Source: Flavobacterium sp. HBTb2-11-1
Lineage (GTDB): Bacteria; Bacteroidota; Bacteroidia; Flavobacteriales; Flavobacteriaceae
Reading direction: 5' to 3'
DNA: 64,000 nt
NCBI RefSeq assembly: GCF_009826975.1
Contig: NZ_WUMO01000009.1
Coordinates: 121,048 to 185,047, forward strand
Under the pieces are notes generated by a model that was not told where the DNA came from, searched no databases, and saw nothing but the letters and a program-made list of their open reading frames with translations. Shown piece after piece: positions 60,605-64,000 of this stretch; within the stretch, counting starts at the first letter, position 1; every line of letters begins with the position of its first letter. Made by a program: the position numbers and the translations under genes.

Positions 60605-62059
60605 ATGGGTAAAATAGGCGGATTTAAAGAATATAACAGAGCCGACGAAAGTAATTTAGCAGTTGCAGAACGCGTTTCGAACTACAACGAATTTACTATT
60701 CCGGTACCAAAAGATAAATTAAGAGAACAAGGATCAAGATGTATGGACTGTGGTATTCCTTTTTGCCACAGTGGTTGTCCGTTAGGAAATTTAATTCCTG
60801 ACTTCAACGACATGGTACATCAGGAAGAATGGCAGAGCGCGTTGGAGATTTTACAATCTACCAACAACTTCCCTGAATTTACAGGACGCTTGTGCCCTGC
60901 TCCATGTGAGAAATCATGTGTATTAGGAATCATCAAAGATCCGGTTTCTATCGAAAACATCGAGAAAAGCATCGTAGAAAGAGGGTTTGCTGAAGGATGG
61001 ATTAAACCTCAGCCACCAAAATCAAGAACTGGAAAAACGGTTGCCGTTATTGGTTCAGGACCTGCAGGTCTTGCTGCGGCTCAACAATTAAACAGAGCGG
61101 GTCACACTGTTACTGTTTTTGAAAGAGACAACGCAATTGGAGGTTTATTACGTTACGGAATTCCAAATTTCAAATTAGAAAAAGGAATCATCGACCGTCG
61201 TGTAGCTATTCTAGAAGCAGAAGGAATCACTTTCAAAACTAACGTAAATGTTGGTGTTAACTTCAGCGTAGAAGAATTAAATGCATTTGATTCTATCGTT
61301 TTATGTGGAGGAGCAACTGAAAGAAGAAGCTTGCCAACTAAAGGAATCGAAAGCAAAGGCGTTGTTCAGGCAATGGATTTCTTGACTCAACAAACTAAAG
61401 TTTTATACGGAGAATCAATTCCAGATCAAGTTAAAGCTACTGGAAAAGATGTAATCGTTATTGGTGGTGGAGATACTGGTTCTGACTGTATCGGTACTTC
61501 AAACAGACATGGAGCGAAATCGGTAACTAACTTTGAGATTTTGCCAAAACCTCCAGTTGGAAGAAGCGAATCAACTCCTTGGCCTTTCTGGCCGTTGCAG
61601 TTGAAAACATCTTCTTCTCACGAAGAAGGTTGCGACAGAAACTGGTTGATCAACACTAAAGAGTTTATTTCTAACGAAAAAGGTGAATTAACTGGATTAA
61701 AAACAGTTGAAGTGCAATGGAAAATGACTCCAGGTCAGCGTCCAGAATTAATCGAAAAAGAAGGTTCTGAAAAAATCTGGCCTTGCGATTTAGCTTTATT
61801 GGCTCTTGGGTTTACGGGTCCAGAGAAAACGTTAAGCGAGCAGTTAGGAATCGAAATTGACGCGAGAAACAACTATAAAGCACATAACTATCAGACAAAC
61901 GTTCCTCACATTTTCACTGCTGGTGATATGAGAAGAGGACAATCATTAATCGTGTGGGCTATTTCAGAAGGTCGCGAAGCAGCAAGAGAGGTAGATTTAT
62001 TCCTTATGGGATCTACAAACTTGCCTACTAAAGGAAAAGGAGATCTTCCTAGCCTGTAA
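60605..62059 (+). CDS. gltD: Glutamate synthase small subunit
   Basis: The small subunit takes electrons from NADPH to the large subunit through FAD and Fe-S clusters. The 484 aa protein has N-terminal cluster cysteines C46, C49, C54 and C58 in CMDCGIPFCHSGCPLG and C97, C101, C105 in LCPAPCEKSC; the FAD motif VIGSGPAGLAAA at 148-159; the NADPH motif VIGGGDTGSDCIGT near 285; and the ending TAGDMRRGQSLIVWAI. It is translated from the gltB message or from its own promoter; the 123 bp gap holds a repeat. Confidence 0.97.
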   Translation: MGKIGGFKEYNRADESNLAVAERVSNYNEFTIPVPKDKLREQGSRCMDCGIPFCHSGCPLGNLIPDFNDMVHQEEWQSALEILQSTNNFPEFTGRLCPAPCEKSCVLGIIKDPVSIENIEKSIVERGFAEGWIKPQPPKSRTGKTVAVIGSGPAGLAAAQQLNRAGHTVTVFERDNAIGGLLRYGIPNFKLEKGIIDRRVAILEAEGITFKTNVNVGVNFSVEELNAFDSIVLCGGATERRSLPTKGIESKGVVQAMDFLTQQTKVLYGESIPDQVKATGKDVIVIGGGDTGSDCIGTSNRHGAKSVTNFEILPKPPVGRSESTPWPFWPLQLKTSSSHEEGCDRNWLINTKEFISNEKGELTGLKTVEVQWKMTPGQRPELIEKEGSEKIWPCDLALLALGFTGPEKTLSEQLGIEIDARNNYKAHNYQTNVPHIFTAGDMRRGQSLIVWAISEGREAAREVDLFLMGSTNLPTKGKGDLPSL

Positions 62060-62090
62060 AAAACCGAAAAAAAATACAACACATACTATG

Positions 62091-62131
62091 ACAAAACCCT
62101 TGATTTTATATTCAGGGGTTTTGTTTTTTTT
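62091..62131 (+). terminator. gltD terminator
   Basis: ACAAAACCC (62091-62099) pairs with GGGTTTTGT (62116-62124), followed by a T run of eight. Confidence 0.88.
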
Positions 62132-62612
62132 ACCACTCCCGATAGTTATCAGGATAAAATGATTAGCACAGATTATTTTTGTCTGCCACGAATTGCACAA
62201 ATTTTCACGAATTTTTATTTTCTGGTCGATTTATATTTCAAATACAACCCGTGGTTTAAACCACCCGGGACGCAATATATGATTACGTCCAATCCGTACG
62301 TTCCCATGGTTGAAACCACGGGCTATGTTTTGGCATTTTGCGAAAAATCTAAAATTAAAAATTTGCGAAATTTGTGTAATTTGCGGTAAAACATTTCAAC
62401 AGCATTTATAAATTAGAGAAATTCGTGAATTCGTGGCAAAAAAACTTAGTATCTTAGCATCTCAGAACCTTAGCAACTTAAAAAGAGTTACAAAATCTCA
62501 AAAACAACAACTTTTTGTTTAAAATAAAACAATTTGTTATATTTTGTTATTTTTCTGCAAATTATTTGCTGGTAATCAAAAGTGTAATAACTTTGCCCAA
62601 AATGATTTAAAA
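62132..62612. repeat. Repeat-rich region between gltD and lysA
   Basis: No gene is supported. TGCCACGAATT..CACGAATTTTT (62184-62215) and ATTCGTGAATTCGTGGCA (62421-62438) are inverted partners of the same family as 51315-51381. Between them, CCCGTGGTTT (62248-62257) and AAACCACGGG (62313-62322) form a second inverted pair with partly symmetric interior. Words TTGCGAAATTTGTGTAATTT and ACTTAGTATCTTAGCATCTC are further low-complexity arrays. The lysA promoter lies at its end. Confidence 0.75.
62566..62595 (+). promoter_or_regulatory. lysA promoter (-33 TTG, -7 TAACTTTG)
   Basis: TTG at 62566-62568, a 19 bp gap, then TAACTTTG at 62588-62595. Transcription would start just before the ATG at 62613, which confirms that start over the upstream frame. 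Confidence 0.7.
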
Positions 62613-63836
62613 ATGCAAGCAAAAGATTTACTGCAGTTAGCAGACCAATTTGGAAGTCCATTGTATGTTTACGATGCTGAAAAAATCCAATCTCAGTACA
62701 ACCGATTAACTAAAGCTTTCTCTAAGGTGGAGAACTTAAGAGTTAATTATGCCATGAAGGCATTGTCTAACATTGCGATTCTACAGTTATTAAAGAACAT
62801 GGGGTCTGGTTTAGACACTGTATCTATTCAGGAAGTTCAGTTAGGGCTTCACGCTGGCTATGAACCCGAAAGAATTTTCTTTACACCAAACGGCGTTTCT
62901 CTGGAAGAGATTGAAGAAGTTGCCGCAATGGGAGTACAAATCAATATCGACAATTTATCTATTTTAGAGCAATTCGGAACAAAACATCCACATATTCCGG
63001 TATGTATCCGTATCAATCCACACGTAATGGCGGGCGGAAACGCTAACATTTCAGTTGGACATATCGATAGTAAATTCGGAATTTCTGTGCATCAGATTCC
63101 GCATATTTTGCGAATTGTAGAGAACACAAAGATGAGCATTATTGGAATTCACATGCACACAGGATCAGATATTTTAGATATCGAAGTATTCTTGTATGCT
63201 GCCGAAATCTTGTTCGATACCGCTAAACATTTCAAAGATTTACAATTCTTAGATTTCGGAAGCGGATTCAAAGTTCCTTACAAAAAAGACGATATCGAAA
63301 CAGACATCGAAGAATTAGGTAAAAAATTATCTAAAAGATTCAATGCTTTCTGTGCAGAATACGGAAGAGATTTAACATTGATTTTCGAACCAGGAAAATT
63401 CTTGGTGAGCGAAGCTGGTCATTTCTTAGTAAAAGTAAACGTAGTAAAACAGACAACTTCTACAGTTTTCGCAGGAATTGATAGTGGTTTCAACCACTTA
63501 ATCCGTCCGATGTTTTACGGATCTTCACACCATATCGAAAACATTTCCAATCCAAAAGGAAAAGAGCGTTTTTACTCTGTTGTAGGATACATTTGCGAAA
63601 CGGATACTTTTGCAAACAACCGTAGAATTGCAGAAATCACTGAAGGTGACATTTTAGAATTCAGAAACGCTGGAGCATACTGTTTCTCAATGTCATCCAA
63701 CTACAACTCAAGATACAAACCAGCCGAAGTTCTTTGGATGAACGGACAAGGAATCTTGATTCGTCAAGCAGAAACATTTGAAGATTTACTTAAAAATCAA
63801 ATTCCGTTGCCACAAGAAATTGCTGCTACGGTTTAA
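62613..63836 (+). CDS. lysA: Diaminopimelate decarboxylase
   Basis: Decarboxylates meso-diaminopimelate to lysine with PLP, the last step of lysine synthesis. The 407 aa protein begins MQAKDLLQLADQFGSPLYVYDAEK. The PLP lysine is K49 in VNYAMKALSN. GIHMHTGSDI (near 190) and FGSGFKVPY follow, EPGKFLVSEAGH binds phosphate and substrate, and the catalytic cysteine is in YICETDTFANNR. The C-terminal domain ends with AGAYCFSMSSNYNSRYKPAEV. It is a single gene with its own promoter and terminator. Confidence 0.97.
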   Translation: MQAKDLLQLADQFGSPLYVYDAEKIQSQYNRLTKAFSKVENLRVNYAMKALSNIAILQLLKNMGSGLDTVSIQEVQLGLHAGYEPERIFFTPNGVSLEEIEEVAAMGVQINIDNLSILEQFGTKHPHIPVCIRINPHVMAGGNANISVGHIDSKFGISVHQIPHILRIVENTKMSIIGIHMHTGSDILDIEVFLYAAEILFDTAKHFKDLQFLDFGSGFKVPYKKDDIETDIEELGKKLSKRFNAFCAEYGRDLTLIFEPGKFLVSEAGHFLVKVNVVKQTTSTVFAGIDSGFNHLIRPMFYGSSHHIENISNPKGKERFYSVVGYICETDTFANNRRIAEITEGDILEFRNAGAYCFSMSSNYNSRYKPAEVLWMNGQGILIRQAETFEDLLKNQIPLPQEIAATV

Positions 63837-63865
63837 CAATAGAAAAAAAAGGAATATCACCGAAG

Positions 63866-63896
63866 TCCCGTTTCTTAATTGAGGCGGGATTTTTTT
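63866..63896 (+). terminator. lysA terminator
   Basis: TCCCG (63866-63870) pairs with CGGGA (63885-63889), with weaker pairing inside, followed by a T run. Confidence 0.75.
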
Positions 63897-63909
63897 GTTT
63901 TTTATTTTT

Positions 63910-63990
63910 TTTCACGCAGATTTGGCAGATTGAGCAGATTTATTATTGATTTTTTTATTAGACTGAGCGAAGTCAAAATTTATATCGTTT
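63910..63990. repeat. Repeat words at the window end
   Basis: CACGCAGATTTGGCAGATTGAGCAGATTT from 63914 (written here in 29 bases only by position: unit GCAGATT recurs three times at 63917, 63926 and 63935) and TGAGCGAAGTC near 63963, words shared with 30540-30590 and 60543-60556. Truncated by the window edge. Confidence 0.4.
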
Positions 63991-64000
63991 TCTGCCTTGT

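Noticed and set aside
62159..62389. 76-codon open frame between gltD and lysA
   Set aside because: It is built entirely from inverted-repeat words and has no plausible protein features.
62544..62612. 23-residue upstream extension of LysA
   Set aside because: It contains the complete -33/-7 promoter, so it is not transcribed with the gene.

Overview
This 64 kb window is an ordinary chromosomal stretch of a low-GC Bacteroidota bacterium, almost certainly Flavobacterium or a close relative. The signs are AT-rich intergenic DNA, many genes preceded by the Bacteroidota/Flavobacterium -7 element TAnnTTTG (two with a -33 TTG at the known 17-23 bp spacing), a TonB receptor/DUF4249 lipoprotein pair, DUF5723, DUF6515 and DUF3276 proteins, a long NusB, a monomeric isocitrate dehydrogenase, a cyclophilin-FKBP fusion and numerous short inverted repeats between genes. 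I see no rRNA, tRNA, transposase, integrase, phage gene or CRISPR array. I support 59 protein genes, one candidate structured RNA, several terminators and promoters, and several families of small dispersed repeats.

Layout. 1-1822: a TetR regulator (5' end outside the window) and a Tet(X)-like FAD monooxygenase. 1899-6484 (minus): guaB, a DUF5723 protein with an overlapping lipoprotein gene, and HMG-CoA lyase. 6559-8016: four palindromes phased at exactly 28 bp upstream of a SatD-like/DUF3307 gene pair. 8002-9036: pyrD. 9410-16024: an exported arylsulfatase, two outer-membrane proteins, a DUF6515 protein and a membrane-anchored formylglycine-generating enzyme, apparently a self-contained sulfatase module. 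16144-25305: pepT, a YdeI-like gene, yajC, nusB, leucine dehydrogenase, an ABC exporter, a PUR-family protein, two hydrolases and csaA. 25435-33262: a haloperoxidase-like hydrolase, a thioredoxin-like protein, a candidate 6S-like RNA, a GreA/Rnk-like protein, a cytochrome c lipoprotein, the dual immunophilin, an MFS transporter, a cupin, an archaemetzincin, an isomerase-like protein and a lipoprotein.

33444-45265: trmD-rplS, icd, the TonB receptor/DUF4249 pair, small enzymes, thiamine pyrophosphokinase, rlmF and an esterase-like lipoprotein. 45412-53139: uvrB, a TerB-like gene, an esterase, a dipeptide epimerase next to a PLP enzyme, DUF1456 and a LytS/LytTR two-component pair. 53360-63836: a DUF5694 protein whose C-terminus lies inside a repeat, sucC, gltB-gltD and lysA.

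Central metabolism is well represented: icd and sucC supply and use 2-oxoglutarate-derived intermediates, gltBD turns 2-oxoglutarate and glutamine into glutamate, leucine dehydrogenase and HMG-CoA lyase act in leucine breakdown, and lysA makes lysine. The signals I rate most worth checking are the four phased palindromes at 6559-6660, the structured RNA at about 27050-27210, the repeat-derived protein tail at 54150-54294, the sulfatase module with an exported maturase, and the set of inverted-repeat families in the intergenic DNA. All names come from reading the sequence and remembered family knowledge; no database was searched.
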